Source: Halomonas sp. McH1-25 (GTDB lineage Bacteria; Pseudomonadota; Gammaproteobacteria; Pseudomonadales; Halomonadaceae). Taken from it: a stretch of DNA of 64,000 nt. This document shows positions 18,218 to 29,552 of this stretch, one piece after another (the stretch's first letter is position 1; the number at the start of each line of letters is the position of its first letter). Location of the stretch: contig NZ_JAKRFI010000002.1 in NCBI RefSeq assembly GCF_022348165.1, forward strand, positions 62,001-126,000, read 5' to 3'. The notes beneath the pieces are model-generated. The model had not been told where the DNA came from and did no database searches. It was given only the letters and a program-made list of their open reading frames with translations. A program made the translations under genes and the position numbers.

Positions 18218-19339
18218 ATGCAACTCAAGTCTCTTGCCGCCGTCATCGCCATGGCCAGTGCCGCCACCGGACTGGGCCTGGCGACTGCCCTCGATAACCC
18301 TGCCCACGCGCAGGAGGATACCTACAAGTGGAAGATGGTCACCTCGTGGCCGAAGAACTTCCCGGGTGTCGGCCAGGGGCCGGAGCGCCTGGCCGAACTG
18401 GTCGACAAGATGTCCGATGGCCGCCTGACCATCGACGTCTACGGCGCTGGCCAGCTGGTGCCGGGCTTCGAGGTCTTCGATGCGGTTGCCGAAGGCACCG
18501 CCGAGCTGGGCCATTCCGCCTCCTACTACTGGAAGGGCAAGGCTCCGGCCGCGCAGTTCTTCGCGGCCGTGCCGTTCGGCATGAACGCCCAGGAAATGAA
18601 TGCCTGGCTGCAGTATGGCGGCGGTATCGAACTCTGGAACGAGCTGTACGACCAGTTCGGTGTCGATGTCATGACCGCCGGCGCATCCGGCGTCCAGATG
18701 GGTGGCTGGTTCAACAAGGAGATCAATTCGGTCGCCGATCTCGACGGACTCAAGATGCGCATGCCGGGCCTCGGTGGCGAAGTCATGGACCGCATGGGCG
18801 TAGCCATCGTCAACATGCCCGGCGGCGAGATATTCACCTCCCTGCAGTCCGGCGCCATCGATGCCACCGAATGGATCGGACCGTACAATGACCTGGCCTT
18901 CGGTCTGCATCAGGCGGCGGATTACTACTACTATCCGGGCTGGCACGAGCCGACCGTGATGTTCGAGGCCATCGTCAACGAGGAAGCCTACGACTCGCTA
19001 CCGGCCGACTTGCAGGCCATCCTCAAGACCGCCGTGCATGACGTGAACCTGTCGGTGCTCAACGAATACACCGCACGCAACAACGACGCCTTGCAGACGC
19101 TGGTCGAGGAGCATGGCGTCGAGCTGCGCCGCTTCCCCGATGACGTGTTGGCCGAAGCCAAGAAGCACTCTCACGATGTCGTCGCCGAACTGGCCGAGAC
19201 GGACGAAATGGCCAAGAAGATCTACGACTCGTACAGCGCCTTCCAGGACAAGGTCGAAAATTACCATGCCATTTCCGAGCAGGCGTACTACAACGCCCGC
19301 AAACCGGACGGCGACACTACCACGAGCCAGCAGCAGTAA
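18218..19339 (+). CDS. TRAP transporter substrate-binding protein, TakP-like (2-oxo acid/lactate type)
   Basis: Periplasmic receptor of 373 residues. The ATG at 18218 is preceded by AAGGGGAA and followed by a signal peptide (to about AHA, residue 30). The mature protein resembles the TakP/TTHA0766 class: WKMVTSWPKNFPGV, FDAVAEGTAELGHSASYYW, GVQMGGWFNKEIN, LKMRMPGLGGEVMDR and IDATEWIGPYNDL. These segments line the 2-oxo acid site in that class, including the carboxylate-binding Arg and the Trp-Glu pair. The actual ligand (pyruvate, lactate or another monocarboxylate) cannot be fixed from sequence alone. Last gene of TRAP system 1, closed by a terminator. Confidence 0.9.
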   Translation: MQLKSLAAVIAMASAATGLGLATALDNPAHAQEDTYKWKMVTSWPKNFPGVGQGPERLAELVDKMSDGRLTIDVYGAGQLVPGFEVFDAVAEGTAELGHSASYYWKGKAPAAQFFAAVPFGMNAQEMNAWLQYGGGIELWNELYDQFGVDVMTAGASGVQMGGWFNKEINSVADLDGLKMRMPGLGGEVMDRMGVAIVNMPGGEIFTSLQSGAIDATEWIGPYNDLAFGLHQAADYYYYPGWHEPTVMFEAIVNEEAYDSLPADLQAILKTAVHDVNLSVLNEYTARNNDALQTLVEEHGVELRRFPDDVLAEAKKHSHDVVAELAETDEMAKKIYDSYSAFQDKVENYHAISEQAYYNARKPDGDTTTSQQQ

Positions 19340-19359
19340 AGCCAGGTTCGTTTCGATCA

Positions 19360-19390
19360 CCGGGCCCGCTGAGCGGGCCCGGTTTTTTTT
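19360..19390 (+). terminator. Intrinsic terminator of TRAP system 1
   Basis: CCGGGCCCGC-TGA-GCGGGCCCGG followed by eight T. It separates the TRAP genes from the convergent nuo operon. Confidence 0.9.
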
Positions 19391-19400
19391 AGGCTCATGC

Positions 19401-20846
19401 CTAGCCCGACAAGGTACCCATGATCCGCACCCACTCGATCATCGGCGCCGGATAGATGCCCAGCAGGACCACCAGCAGCGCCAGCCCCAGCACAACCATC
19501 CCACCGGCGCGTACGCCCCAGTCATTGGGCGCATCACGACTCTGCATCCCCGGCTCGACCAGATACAGCGTGACCATTACCCGCAGGTAATAGTACAGCC
19601 CGATGGCGCTGCCCACGACGATGCCGCCGACCAGCCACCAGCGACCGGCCTCGACGCCCAGCGCGATGATGTAAAACTTGCCGATGAAGCCCGCCGTGAA
19701 GGGAATGCCGGCCAGTGACAACATGGTCACGGTGAGCACTGCTGTCAGGTAGGGACGCCGCCAGAACAGGCCGCGATAGTGGTGTAGCCCCGCAGCATCG
19801 CTGCCGCCATAGGGACTCGACAGCAGGGTTACCACCCCGAATGCGCCGAGCGTGGTGATCAGATAGGTGACGAGATAGACGGCGCCGGTCTCCGCCGCCA
19901 GCCCGTCGCCGACCACCAGCGCGACCAGCAGATAGCCGAAGTGGGCGATCGACGAATAGCCCAGCAGGCGCTTGAGGTTGGACTGGGTCAACGCCAGCAG
20001 GTTGCCGACCAGCATGGTGATCAGCGCAAGGACCGCCAGCACGTCATGCAGCCAGGCATCCTGAAAGGCCGGCGCCGACAGCACCAGGCGCAACAGCACG
20101 ATGAACACCGCCACCTTGCTGGCCGAGGCGAGAAACGTCGCCGCCGGTCCCGGCCCGCCCTCGTAGACGTCCGGCGTCCACAGGTGAAACGGCACCACCG
20201 ACAACTTGAAGCCCAGTCCCACCAGCATCAGCCCGGCACCGGCCAGTCCCCAGGCACCAACCCCCTCGACGAGGCCCGCCGACAGGCCAGCCAGGTCCAG
20301 ACGGCCAGTCTGGGCATACAACAGCGCCATGCCGAACAGCAGAAACGCCGTGCCCGCCGCCGACAGCACCAGGTATTTGATGCCGGCCTCCAGCGAGCGA
20401 CGCTCGTGGAAGGTATAGGCGAGCATGCCGTAGAGCGGCATCGACAGCAGTTCGAGACCGAAGAACAGCGTGGCCAGATGCTGGCTGGCCGACAGCACCA
20501 GTCCACCGGCGGCGGCGCACAGCAGCAACAGATAGAACTCTTCGCGCGGGCCTTGGTAGTGCTCCAGATAGGCGTGGGCCAGCGTGGCGCAGGCCAGCGA
20601 CGAGACGAGAATCAGCACGGCGGCGAACATCGCCAAGCCATCCACGGCCAGCAGCGGCGTCTCGAGCGGCGCCACCTGCCACACGATGAGCAGCGACAGT
20701 AGCGCCAGGTTGAGTCCGACGACAGTAGCGACCGCGGTCCCAGCGTGATGGCGTCGCCAGGCGATCCCCAGCATCACCGCGATGGCCGTGATACAGACCA
20801 GAATCAACGGCAGCAGCGCAACGAGGTGCGTCAAGGTCAGTGTCAT
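19401..20846 (-). CDS. nuoN: NADH-quinone oxidoreductase subunit N
   Basis: Antiporter-like proton-pumping membrane subunit of complex I, 481 residues and about 14 helices. Characteristic patterns: FYLLLLCAAAGGLVLSASQHLATLFFGLEL split around LATLFFGLELLSMPLYG, the Lys-bearing helix AGIKYLVLSAAGTAFL, and LTMLVGNLLALTQSNLKRLLGYSSIAH around the central Lys. Last gene of the operon. Its ATG overlaps the nuoM stop (ATGA). Confidence 0.95.
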   Translation of the reverse strand: MTLTLTHLVALLPLILVCITAIAVMLGIAWRRHHAGTAVATVVGLNLALLSLLIVWQVAPLETPLLAVDGLAMFAAVLILVSSLACATLAHAYLEHYQGPREEFYLLLLCAAAGGLVLSASQHLATLFFGLELLSMPLYGMLAYTFHERRSLEAGIKYLVLSAAGTAFLLFGMALLYAQTGRLDLAGLSAGLVEGVGAWGLAGAGLMLVGLGFKLSVVPFHLWTPDVYEGGPGPAATFLASASKVAVFIVLLRLVLSAPAFQDAWLHDVLAVLALITMLVGNLLALTQSNLKRLLGYSSIAHFGYLLVALVVGDGLAAETGAVYLVTYLITTLGAFGVVTLLSSPYGGSDAAGLHHYRGLFWRRPYLTAVLTVTMLSLAGIPFTAGFIGKFYIIALGVEAGRWWLVGGIVVGSAIGLYYYLRVMVTLYLVEPGMQSRDAPNDWGVRAGGMVVLGLALLVVLLGIYPAPMIEWVRIMGTLSG

Positions 20847-22390
20847 GCGACCCCCATCGGCAGCGTGGTGATGAGCGTGTCAGCGGCGCCGAACAGACGC
20901 TGTACCTCGAGCATGGCGGCGTCGGTGGTATTGAGCAGCAGCTGCGGATACAGGCCGAACAGCAGTACCAAGGCCAGCAGACCCAGCATCATGAGGAATT
21001 CGCGTCGATCGAGCCCGGCAAGCGGCGCGTCGTCCTGGGCGGGTCCGAAGTGTATGCGCTGCATCAGCAGCAGCGAGTAGATGGCCGCCAGGACCAGCCC
21101 GGCGCTGGCGATCGCCACCACCCACGGGGCCACCGGGAAGCTACCGAACAGCACCATGAACTCGCCGACGAAGTTGGCCGTGCCCGGCATGCCCAGCGAC
21201 GCGGCAACGAAACATAGCGAGAACCCGGGCAGGCTGCCCAGGCGCCCCCACAGCCCCCCCATTTCGCGCATATCGCGGGTATGCAGGCGTTCGTAGAGCT
21301 GGCCGCTGAGAATGAATAGCCCGGCTGCCGAGAAAGCGTGCGCCACCATCAGCATGACCACGCCCTGCAGGGCCAGTTCGGTGCCGGCATAGATGCCGAT
21401 CAGCACGAAGCCCATGTGCGAGATACTGGTGTAGGCGATCAGCCGCTTGACGTCGTGCTGGCCGCAGGCCAGTACCGCCCCGTAGAAGATGCCGATCAGG
21501 CCCAGCGCCATGGCCACCGGGGCGAAGGCCTGCGAGGCCTCGGGAAACAGCGGCAGGGCGAAGCGCAGCATGCCGTAGGCGGCGGTCTTGAGCAGAATGC
21601 CCGCCAGATCGACGCTGCCCGCAGTCGGCGCCTGGGCATGCGCATCGGGCAGCCAGCCGTGCAGCGGCACTACCGGCAGCTTGACCGCAAAGGCAATGAA
21701 GAAGCCCAGCATCAGCCACATCGCCAAGCCGTCGGACAGTGGCGTGTTGCGCAAGTCATCGTAGCTGAACGAGTACACGCCGGTGTTGGCGTGGTGGACG
21801 AACACCAGGCCCAGGATCGCCACCAGCATCAGCAGCCCGCTGGCCTGGGTATAGATGAAGAACTTGGTGGCGGCGGTGATGCGCGTCTTGCCTTCCGAAC
21901 CGCTGTGCCCCCACAGGGCGATCAGGAAGTACATCGGCACCAGCATCATTTCCCAGAAGAAGAAGAACAGGAACAGGTCGATGGCCAGGAACACACCGAC
22001 CACCCCGCCGAGGATCCACAGCAGGTTGAGATGGAAGAAGCCGACACGGCGCACGATCTCGTTCCAGGAACACAGCACCGCCAGCACGCCGAGAAAGCCG
22101 GTCAAGGCGATCAGCACCAGCGACAGGCCATCCAACGCCAGATGCAACTCGATACCGAAGCGGGGAATCCACGCCGCCCGCCATTCCATCGACCAGCGCA
22201 CCGCCTCGCTGGAAGCGGTCGGATCGGGCAGGTGATACTCGCCCTGAAACCACAGCCCGAGGGTGATCAGCAGTACCAGCCCCATGGTCCCCAGCGCAAT
22301 CCAGCGCGGGGCCATCTCGCCCCAGCGCTCCGCCTTCCAGCACAGCAGCCCGCCAATGAAGGGAATCAGAATCAGCCAGACCAGCGTCAT
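20843..22390 (-). CDS. nuoM: NADH-quinone oxidoreductase subunit M
   Basis: Antiporter-like subunit, 515 residues (E. coli about 509). Conserved Glu of the fifth helix in FFFFWEMMLVPMYFL, Lys helix in AATKFFIYTQASGLL, the discontinuous-helix region LPDAHAQAPTAGSVDLAG and DVKRLIAYTSISHMG. A 66-base gap separates it from nuoL, the largest gap in the distal part of the operon. It is coupled to nuoN by overlap. Confidence 0.95.
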   Translation of the reverse strand: MTLVWLILIPFIGGLLCWKAERWGEMAPRWIALGTMGLVLLITLGLWFQGEYHLPDPTASSEAVRWSMEWRAAWIPRFGIELHLALDGLSLVLIALTGFLGVLAVLCSWNEIVRRVGFFHLNLLWILGGVVGVFLAIDLFLFFFFWEMMLVPMYFLIALWGHSGSEGKTRITAATKFFIYTQASGLLMLVAILGLVFVHHANTGVYSFSYDDLRNTPLSDGLAMWLMLGFFIAFAVKLPVVPLHGWLPDAHAQAPTAGSVDLAGILLKTAAYGMLRFALPLFPEASQAFAPVAMALGLIGIFYGAVLACGQHDVKRLIAYTSISHMGFVLIGIYAGTELALQGVVMLMVAHAFSAAGLFILSGQLYERLHTRDMREMGGLWGRLGSLPGFSLCFVAASLGMPGTANFVGEFMVLFGSFPVAPWVVAIASAGLVLAAIYSLLLMQRIHFGPAQDDAPLAGLDRREFLMMLGLLALVLLFGLYPQLLLNTTDAAMLEVQRLFGAADTLITTLPMGVA

Positions 22391-22456
22391 AGGTGTCGCA
22401 TTCCTTGTCGTCTTGTCATCACGGCTCCCCCAGCGGCGTCGGTATGCAGGCCGACA

Positions 22457-24328
22457 CTACGCCCCCAAAGTCAATAACAGCACTACCACAGTGGCGCCGA
22501 TCACCATCGAGGTGGCATACCAGCGCAGCCGCCCGGTCTGCGTTCTCGATAGCCCCCGGTGCATTACTCCCACCAGCCAGGCAACTCGACTGCCGGTTCG
22601 GTCGATGGGGTCACCGCGCAGCCTAGCCACCATCCCCTGGTACGGACGCACCAGGGTGCGGTCGAAGAAGGCGTCGAACCCCCAGGCGGTGTACCACAAC
22701 GTGCGTAGCCGCGCGCCCCAGCCCTGGGCGACCTGATCCCGCAGCCACGCCCGCCGAACCAGGAACAGCCACATCCCGAGCGCGATGCCCGCCAGGGCAA
22801 CCCCGGCCGCCACGATCTCGAGCGTAGTGTGCGACGCTCCATGTCCGGCCTCTTCCGCCATCGGCAGCACGCCTTCCAGCGGCGGCGTGATCCAGGCACC
22901 CAGAAATGTCGAGAGCACCGCCAGCACCACCAGCGGCACGCCATGCACCAGGCCGCGCCCGGGTTCGGCATGCCGGGCCTTGTCGCTCTTCGGCTCGCCA
23001 TGGAAGGTAGTGACGATCAGCCGCACGGTATAGATAGAGGTCAGGAATGCACCGATCAGCCCCGCCAGCAACAACCCGCCGTGGCCGGTCAGCAGCGCCT
23101 GAAAGAGGATTTCGTCCTTGCTGTAGAAACCGGCGGTAACCAGCGGCAGCGCGGCCAGCGCCGCCCCACCGATCACGAACCCGGCGTAGGCCAGCGGCAG
23201 GCGGCGCCACAGCCCACCCAGACGGCGCATGTCCTGTTCGTGGTGGCAGCTGACGATCACCGCCCCGGCAGAGAGGAACAGCAGCGCCTTGAAGAAGGCG
23301 TGGGTCATCAGGTGGAAGATGGCGGCATCGAAGGTGCCCGCACCCAGGGCCAGGAACATGTAGCCGATCTGGCTCATGGTCGAATAGGCCAGCACGCGCT
23401 TGATGTCGGTCTGCGCCAGGGCGGCGAAGCCGGCCAGCAGCAGGGTCAGCGCTCCGATCACCCCGGTCAGATAGAGCACGTCCGGCGCCAGCAGGAACAC
23501 ACCATGCAGCCGGGCGATCAGGTAGACCCCGGCGGTGACCATGGTCGCCGCATGGATCAGCGCCGAGACCGGCGTGGGGCCGGCCATGGCATCGGCCAGC
23601 CAGGTATGCAGCGGCAGTTGCGCCGACTTGCCCAGCGCGCCGCCCAGCAGAAGCAGGGCCGCCAGTTCCACCGTGGCGTCGCCCTCGGCCCAGACTTGCG
23701 GCGCCCGCTCGAGCAGCTCGGCAATATCCAGCGTGCCCAGTTCGCGAAACAGCAGGAACAGGCCGATAGCCAGAAACACGTCGCCGATGCGCGTGACGAT
23801 GAACGCCTTGAAGGCGGCCCAGCCATTGGCCGCGGTCTGGTAGTAGTAGCCGATCAGCAGGTAGCTGCACAGGCCGACCCCCTCCCAGCCGAGGAACAGC
23901 AACAGCAGATTATCGCCCAGCACCAGCAGGATCATGCTGAACACGAACAGGTTCATGTAGGCATAGAAGCGCGTGATGCCACTCTCGCCGTGCATGTACC
24001 AGGCCGCGAACAGGTGAATCAGGAACCCCACGCCGGTAATGATGCCGAGCATGGTCAGCGACAGGCCATCCAGGGCCAGGCCGATGGTGGGCTGGAAGTC
24101 GCCGACGGCGATCCAGGTCCACAGCGTCACCTCGTAGACGCCCGGTGAGGCCAGGTAGGTCCAGGTCAGCAGTGCCGTGACTACAGCGGCCAAACCGACG
24201 CTCGACACACCGATCCAAGCACTGTCCACGCCCCCCAGCCGGCCACGGGACAACGCCAGGATCAGCGTGCCCGCCAGGGGAAACAGGAAGGTCAGAGGCA
24301 GAAACAGCGACATCGGCAGCTCCATCAT
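22457..24328 (-). CDS. nuoL: NADH-quinone oxidoreductase subunit L
   Basis: Distal proton-pumping subunit, 623 residues (E. coli 613). The antiporter-like core has [20 protein letters not shown] (Glu), [20 protein letters not shown] (Lys), [20 protein letters not shown] and [20 protein letters not shown]. The long C-terminal lateral helix expected for NuoL is represented by the Trp/Arg-rich region after residue 500. The ATG at 24328 overlaps the nuoK stop (ATGA); a second Met five codons later is an alternative. Confidence 0.95.
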   Translation of the reverse strand: MMELPMSLFLPLTFLFPLAGTLILALSRGRLGGVDSAWIGVSSVGLAAVVTALLTWTYLASPGVYEVTLWTWIAVGDFQPTIGLALDGLSLTMLGIITGVGFLIHLFAAWYMHGESGITRFYAYMNLFVFSMILLVLGDNLLLLFLGWEGVGLCSYLLIGYYYQTAANGWAAFKAFIVTRIGDVFLAIGLFLLFRELGTLDIAELLERAPQVWAEGDATVELAALLLLGGALGKSAQLPLHTWLADAMAGPTPVSALIHAATMVTAGVYLIARLHGVFLLAPDVLYLTGVIGALTLLLAGFAALAQTDIKRVLAYSTMSQIGYMFLALGAGTFDAAIFHLMTHAFFKALLFLSAGAVIVSCHHEQDMRRLGGLWRRLPLAYAGFVIGGAALAALPLVTAGFYSKDEILFQALLTGHGGLLLAGLIGAFLTSIYTVRLIVTTFHGEPKSDKARHAEPGRGLVHGVPLVVLAVLSTFLGAWITPPLEGVLPMAEEAGHGASHTTLEIVAAGVALAGIALGMWLFLVRRAWLRDQVAQGWGARLRTLWYTAWGFDAFFDRTLVRPYQGMVARLRGDPIDRTGSRVAWLVGVMHRGLSRTQTGRLRWYATSMVIGATVVVLLLTLGA

Positions 24329-24633
24329 CCTTGCATCCGGCTGGCGGCATCGATATCCAGCGTCTTGAAGCGATGGTACAACTGGATCAGTAGCGCCAGC
24401 CCCACACTGGCTTCGGCCGCCGCCAGGGTGATTACCAGCAGAAACATCGCCTGGCCTTCGGGTTGCCCCCAGGCCGTGCCGGCGACGATGAAGGCCAGTC
24501 CCGCTGCATTGAGCATGATTTCCAGACTCATCAGCACGAACACCATGTTGCGTCGGACCATCAGCCCTACCAGTCCCAGCGCGAAGAGGACCGACGCCAG
24601 AATCAGGCCGTGCTCCATCGGAATGCCGCTCAT
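24325..24633 (-). CDS. nuoK: NADH-quinone oxidoreductase subunit K
   Basis: Small three-helix membrane subunit, 102 residues. Two buried glutamates of the proton path are in [15 protein letters not shown] and [16 protein letters not shown] chose the ATG at 24633 because it overlaps the nuoJ stop (ATGA) and gives the standard family opening; the open frame continues upstream inside nuoJ but is a shadow. Confidence 0.95.
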   Translation of the reverse strand: MSGIPMEHGLILASVLFALGLVGLMVRRNMVFVLMSLEIMLNAAGLAFIVAGTAWGQPEGQAMFLLVITLAAAEASVGLALLIQLYHRFKTLDIDAASRMQG

Positions 24634-25169
24634 GCCCCCTCCTTTCCGCTCGAATCGCGCCCTGACGCCTGCGGCGTGGACGACAACCGCCCCACGTGGG
24701 ATGCCGTCACCAGCGCCGCCAGCAGCAGCATGGCGCCCAGCTCGACGATCAGCAGCCAGGGACCGAACAGCGTCGTCCCCACCGCCTTGGCGGTCAGCGT
24801 CTCGCCGGCAATCACCATACCGATGTCGCCCCGCCACAGCGTGACGATCAGCGTCGCCAGCAGCAGTGCAGCCAGTACCGCCGGCCCCCGCCAAGTGCCG
24901 GGGCTCATCCAGGCCTTTTCCTGGGCCACCACCGCCTCGCCGAGGTTGAGCATCATCACCACGAACACGAACAGCACCATGATCGCCCCGGCATAGACGA
25001 TGATTTCCAGCGCCCCGGCGAACGGCGCGCCCAAGGAGAAGAACACCATCGCCACGCCGATCAACGAGACGATCAAATACAGCAGGGCGCGCACCGGGTT
25101 AGGATTGGTGATTACCCCCAAGGTTGCCAGCACCGCGACCAAGCCACTGAGGTAGAAAGCTACTTCCAT
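24630..25169 (-). CDS. nuoJ: NADH-quinone oxidoreductase subunit J
   Basis: Five-helix membrane subunit, 179 residues. Pattern [20 protein letters not shown] and the pi-bulge helix [20 protein letters not shown] (third helix) are diagnostic of NuoJ/ND6. The C-terminal tail is polar and variable. It lies 22 bases after the nuoI stop and overlaps nuoK. Confidence 0.95.
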   Translation of the reverse strand: MEVAFYLSGLVAVLATLGVITNPNPVRALLYLIVSLIGVAMVFFSLGAPFAGALEIIVYAGAIMVLFVFVVMMLNLGEAVVAQEKAWMSPGTWRGPAVLAALLLATLIVTLWRGDIGMVIAGETLTAKAVGTTLFGPWLLIVELGAMLLLAALVTASHVGRLSSTPQASGRDSSGKEGA

Positions 25170-25191
25170 GTCTTTTTCCTTAATCTAGGCA

Positions 25192-25731
25192 CTAGGGAAG
25201 CAGAGTCTTGACGTCGATGGGCGCTTCCTCGTTCTGCGCCTTGCCCTTGTCCTTGCCGGCGATCGCCAGCCCGGCCACCTTGTAGAAGTGGTAGTCGTGA
25301 TCCTTGCCGGGTCCGTTGATCAATAGGTCCTCCTTCTCGTAGACCAGCTCCTGGCGACGGTACTCGCTCATCTCGAAGTCAGGCGTCAGTTGAATCGCCG
25401 AGGTCGGACAAGCCTCCTCGCACATGCCGCAGAAGATGCAACGCGAGAAATTGATGCGGAAGAATTCGGGATACCAGCGGCCGTCCTCCTTTTCGCCTTT
25501 CTGCAGCGAGATACACGCCACCGGACAGGCGACGGCGCAGAGGTTGCAGGCCACACAGCGCTCCTCGCCATCGGGGTCGCGGGTCAGCACGATGCGCCCG
25601 CGATAGCGCGGTGGCAGCGGCACCGGCTCGTCGGGATAGTTGTGGGTCTCTCGCTTGCGGAAGCTGTGCATGAAGACCATGCCCAGCGTACGCAGCTGCG
25701 ACCAGGTGCCCTTGATCAGCCACATGAACAT
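25192..25731 (-). CDS. nuoI: NADH-quinone oxidoreductase subunit I (two 4Fe-4S clusters)
   Basis: Peripheral-arm subunit carrying clusters N6a and N6b, 179 residues. Two ferredoxin motifs: [15 protein letters not shown] (about 60-74) and [12 protein letters not shown] (about 99-110). The N-terminal amphipathic helix binds the membrane arm. The ATG at 25731 gives [16 protein letters not shown] as in E. coli. A much longer open frame upstream is a shadow of nuoH. Confidence 0.95.
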   Translation of the reverse strand: MFMWLIKGTWSQLRTLGMVFMHSFRKRETHNYPDEPVPLPPRYRGRIVLTRDPDGEERCVACNLCAVACPVACISLQKGEKEDGRWYPEFFRINFSRCIFCGMCEEACPTSAIQLTPDFEMSEYRRQELVYEKEDLLINGPGKDHDYHFYKVAGLAIAGKDKGKAQNEEAPIDVKTLLP

Positions 25732-25757
25732 ACCGTGACTCCTTACGTTCGAACGTG

Positions 25758-26738
25758 TCATTGCGGGGAGGCGAGAAGAATCACTGCCCCCGTCACCAGC
25801 AGGTTGATCAGCGTCAGCGGCAGACAGACCTTCCAGCCGAAGCTCATCACCCGGTCGTAGCGCGGCCTGGGCAGCGCAGCGCGAAGCAGGACGAACAGCA
25901 CCAGGAAGAATCCCGTCTTGAGTGCAAACCACACGATGGGCGGCAGCAGCGGCCCATGCCAGCCACCGAAGAACAGCGTGACGATCAGTGCCGAGACCAG
26001 CACCATGCCGACGTACTCGCCAATGAAGAACATGCCGAACTTCATGCTCGAGTACTCGACGTGGTAGCCGTCGGCCAGTTCCTGTTCGGCCTCGGGCTGG
26101 TCGAAGGGCGCTCGGTGAGTCACGGCAACGCCGGCGATCAGAAAGGTGCAGAAGCCGAAGAACTGCGGGATGACATACCAAAGGCCTTCCTGGGCATTGA
26201 CGATCTCGCGCATGTTGAACGTGCCGGCCATGGCCACCACGCCCATCAGCGCCAACCCCATGAACACCTCGTAGGACAGCGTTTGCGCCGAGGCGCGCAT
26301 GGCGCCGATCAGCGCATACTTGTTGCCGCTCGACCAGCCGCCGAACAGCACGGCATAGACATTGATGCCGGCCATGGCGAGGAAGAACAGCAGGCCGATG
26401 TGCAGATCCGCTACGCCCCAGCCGGGAGTGATGGGGATGATCATGAACGACAGCAGCAGCGAGGCCATGGCGATGGCCGGGGCGAGCACGAACAGCGTGC
26501 GGTCGGCGAACGGCGGGATCCAGTCTTCCTTGAAGAAGATCTTGAGCATGTCGGCGACCAATTGCAGCGAGCCGAACGGACCGACGCGGTTGGGGCCGTA
26601 GCGATCCTGCCACAGGCCGAGCAGACGGCGCTCGACCACCGTCATCGCCGCGCCCAGCAGCACCGCCCCGAGCAGGATGACCAACGCCTGCAGCATGGCG
26701 ATGAGCGACGCCTCGAGCGTCGGTGTCCACCAGCTCAT
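25758..26738 (-). CDS. nuoH: NADH-quinone oxidoreductase subunit H
   Basis: Membrane subunit forming the quinone-chamber entry with NuoB and NuoD, 326 residues, eight or nine helices. Family motifs: [20 protein letters not shown], the Glu-rich region [20 protein letters not shown] near residue 215, and [14 protein letters not shown]. Its ATG overlaps the nuoG stop. Confidence 0.95.
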   Translation of the reverse strand: MSWWTPTLEASLIAMLQALVILLGAVLLGAAMTVVERRLLGLWQDRYGPNRVGPFGSLQLVADMLKIFFKEDWIPPFADRTLFVLAPAIAMASLLLSFMIIPITPGWGVADLHIGLLFFLAMAGINVYAVLFGGWSSGNKYALIGAMRASAQTLSYEVFMGLALMGVVAMAGTFNMREIVNAQEGLWYVIPQFFGFCTFLIAGVAVTHRAPFDQPEAEQELADGYHVEYSSMKFGMFFIGEYVGMVLVSALIVTLFFGGWHGPLLPPIVWFALKTGFFLVLFVLLRAALPRPRYDRVMSFGWKVCLPLTLINLLVTGAVILLASPQ

Positions 26739-29524
26739 GGGCGATCCTCCTCACGGTCGATACGGGATGGCTTGCCGGCATCGGACGCATTGCCGACGTC
26801 ATCTGCGCCTGCGGCATGCAACCGGCCCCATGCGCCCGAAACCACATCCGCCGAGACGCCCGCAGGCAGGCCGACCAGGCCGGCCGGGAAGCCTTCGGAC
26901 GAGTGCAACGGCAGCACCACGCGTCCCGCCTGGGTCTCGAGTAGCACCGCTTCGCCCTCGCCAAGCCCCAGGCGCTGAGCGTCCTCGGCGGCCAGGGTGA
27001 GGGTCGGCGGTGCAGCGCGCTCGTCTATCGGGGCGGCCCGCAGCGACGTCTCTTCGCCACCGAACAGACGCGGCAGCACGACGACCTGCCAAGCCTCGTC
27101 GCGGCGCGCAAACGCGGAAGGTATGCCCTCGGCGTAAGCGTAATCGCCGGGCTGCGGCTCCAGCAGGCGCACGCCGGGATCACCGGCGCGCAGATGGCCG
27201 CCGACCTCATCCATGAACTTGTTCCAGGCCTGCGGCGAATTCCAGCCCGGCGCCCAGGCGAAGGCCACCTCCCGACGCGGCCGATGAAAGCCGTTATAAC
27301 CCTCCATGGAAAAGTTGAACGGTGAGTCGGGATCCTGCGGTGCGCGGGGCTCGCTGACGTCCAGATTGGCGCGCATCGCCGTGCGCCCGCTATAACGGTG
27401 CGGCTCGCGGGCCAGCTTCAGCCCCTCGACCCGGTAGTCGGCATGTGGTGCGGCATCGACGATGCCGGCCAACGCAGGATGTCGCTCGGCACATGCCCGG
27501 GTCACCGCGTCGAGGGTGACGTCCACGCCGCTTCTTTGTTCGAGCCCCGCCTTGAGCACGTGCAACCAGCGCCAGCTTTCGTGGATGCGCGTCTCGGGGC
27601 GGATATAGCGCGGATCGAACACCTGGAAGAAGCGCTGCGCACGGCCTTCGAGACTGACCAATGTGCCGTCGCCCTCGGCGAAGGTCGCCGCCGGCAAGCC
27701 CAGATGGGCATGTTCCCAGGTCCTGGTGCGCTGATGATCGAGTACGATGACGGTATCGACCGCGTCCAGGGCGGCATCGACATGTCCTCGCGGCAAGCGC
27801 TGGTAGAGATCGTTTTCGAGGATGATGACCGCATCGGCTTGCTCTGTCTCGAGCGCGTGCAGCGCCCACTCCAGCGACTCGCCGCCGAGCAGCGAAACGC
27901 CGGTGCTGTTGGCCTCGCGGCGCACCAGCGTCAGGCCGGCCTGCTTGGCCCGCCGGGACAGTGCCCGGGCCACGCTGCCAGCAGCCTCGATGATGGCCTG
28001 CGAGCCCAGCGAGCCGCCACTGACGATCAACGGCCGCTGGGCCGCCAAGAGCGATTCGGCGATGCGCCCAGCCTCGTCGCGCATGGCCGGGTCGAGCCCC
28101 TCGACGGGCGGCGCCGTGTCGTCGAGCGCATGCGCGACGGCGAAACCCAGGCGGGCGATGTCGTCCGGCGCCAGCCGCCAGGTCGTCTCGCCGATGGCGT
28201 CGAGCCCGGTCGCCGTGGGGTAGGCGCTGAACAGCGGATGGAACGTATCCTGGCCCAGCGTCTTGACCGCCTCGGCATTCCAGCCGGGAATGCCGCGCTG
28301 CTCGGCGAGCGTATCGCGGCGTCCCAGTACCGCCTGGCGCACCGCCAGGCCCAAGCGGGCGGCGCTCTGGATCAGATCTTCGCCGAGTATCAGTACCGCA
28401 TCGTGCGCCTCCACCTCGCGCAGGGTCGGCGTGGCCACGCCGGTCTCGCGATTGAGACGGTTCATGGCGTTCAGGCAGGCCAATTCGCCAGCGACGATGC
28501 CGGTCGAGAAGTTGTCTGCGCCAACCAGCTCGCGCAATTGGTGGTTACTTTCCAGGCTGGCGCGTGGCGAACCGATACCGATCACACGCTGGGCGGTACG
28601 CAGCTGGTCGGCGGCGCGTTCAAGGGCCGCATCCACCTCGAGCATGACCGGCTCGTGGCCACTCTCGTCACGCCATTCGGGACGCCGCGGCCGATCGCTG
28701 CGATTGACATAACCGTAACCGAAGCGTCCCCGATCGCACAGAAAGTAGCGATTGACCTCGCCATGATAACGGTTCTCGATGCGTCGAATATCGCCGTAGC
28801 GCTCACCGGGGCTGATATTGCAGCCCACCGCGCATTGATGACAGATGCTGGGGGCGAACTGCAGATCCCACTTGCGCGTGTAGCGCTCCGAGTGGGTCCG
28901 GTCGGTGAATACCCCGGTGGGGCACACCTCGGTCAGGTTGCCGGCGAACTCGCTCTCCAGCACGCCTTCCTGATGGCGTCCGAAATAGATGTTGTCGTGA
29001 GCGCCGAAGGCGCCGAGGTCGCCACCGCCGGCATAGTCGCGGTAGAAGCGCACGCAACGATAACAGGTAATGCAGCGGTTCATCTCGTGGGCGATGAACG
29101 GGCCGAGATACTGGTTGCGGTGGGTACGCTTGCGAAAGCGATAGCGGCGCCGGTCATGCCCGGTCATCACGGTCATGTCCTGCAGATGGCAGTGGCCGCC
29201 TTCCTCGCACACCGGGCAATCATGGGGATGGTTGATCATCAGCCATTCGATGACGCTCTCGCGGAAGTCGCGGGCCTCGTCGTCGTCGATGGAAATGATC
29301 GTGTCGTCCTTGGCCGGCGCCATGCACGACATCACCAGCATGCCCTTGGTGTCGTCGGCATCCTTGTACTGCTTGACCGCGCACTGGCGGCAGGCGCCTA
29401 TGCTGCCCATCGCCGGGTGCCAGCAGAAATAGGGAATGTCGAGCCCCAGCGACAGGCAGGCCTGGAGCAGATTGTCCGAGCCGTCGACCTCGTAGGCCTT
29501 GCCATCCACATGAATCGTCGCCAT
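26735..29524 (-). CDS. nuoG: NADH-quinone oxidoreductase subunit G
   Basis: Largest peripheral-arm subunit, 929 residues. The ATG at 29524 has GAGAGG six bases upstream; a TTG one codon earlier is less likely. The N-terminal 2Fe-2S domain carries [18 protein letters not shown] (N1b). The His/Cys motif [16 protein letters not shown] serves N5, and [13 protein letters not shown] with EVCPTGVF serves N4. CHQCAVGCN with the later CDRGRFG makes the extra N7 site that I recall in E. coli NuoG. The C-terminal molybdopterin-oxidoreductase-like region is retained though it binds no molybdenum. Confidence 0.95.
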   Translation of the reverse strand: MATIHVDGKAYEVDGSDNLLQACLSLGLDIPYFCWHPAMGSIGACRQCAVKQYKDADDTKGMLVMSCMAPAKDDTIISIDDDEARDFRESVIEWLMINHPHDCPVCEEGGHCHLQDMTVMTGHDRRRYRFRKRTHRNQYLGPFIAHEMNRCITCYRCVRFYRDYAGGGDLGAFGAHDNIYFGRHQEGVLESEFAGNLTEVCPTGVFTDRTHSERYTRKWDLQFAPSICHQCAVGCNISPGERYGDIRRIENRYHGEVNRYFLCDRGRFGYGYVNRSDRPRRPEWRDESGHEPVMLEVDAALERAADQLRTAQRVIGIGSPRASLESNHQLRELVGADNFSTGIVAGELACLNAMNRLNRETGVATPTLREVEAHDAVLILGEDLIQSAARLGLAVRQAVLGRRDTLAEQRGIPGWNAEAVKTLGQDTFHPLFSAYPTATGLDAIGETTWRLAPDDIARLGFAVAHALDDTAPPVEGLDPAMRDEAGRIAESLLAAQRPLIVSGGSLGSQAIIEAAGSVARALSRRAKQAGLTLVRREANSTGVSLLGGESLEWALHALETEQADAVIILENDLYQRLPRGHVDAALDAVDTVIVLDHQRTRTWEHAHLGLPAATFAEGDGTLVSLEGRAQRFFQVFDPRYIRPETRIHESWRWLHVLKAGLEQRSGVDVTLDAVTRACAERHPALAGIVDAAPHADYRVEGLKLAREPHRYSGRTAMRANLDVSEPRAPQDPDSPFNFSMEGYNGFHRPRREVAFAWAPGWNSPQAWNKFMDEVGGHLRAGDPGVRLLEPQPGDYAYAEGIPSAFARRDEAWQVVVLPRLFGGEETSLRAAPIDERAAPPTLTLAAEDAQRLGLGEGEAVLLETQAGRVVLPLHSSEGFPAGLVGLPAGVSADVVSGAWGRLHAAGADDVGNASDAGKPSRIDREEDRP

Positions 29525-29552
29525 CAATGCCTCTCCCCTGCACCTGCCAGCG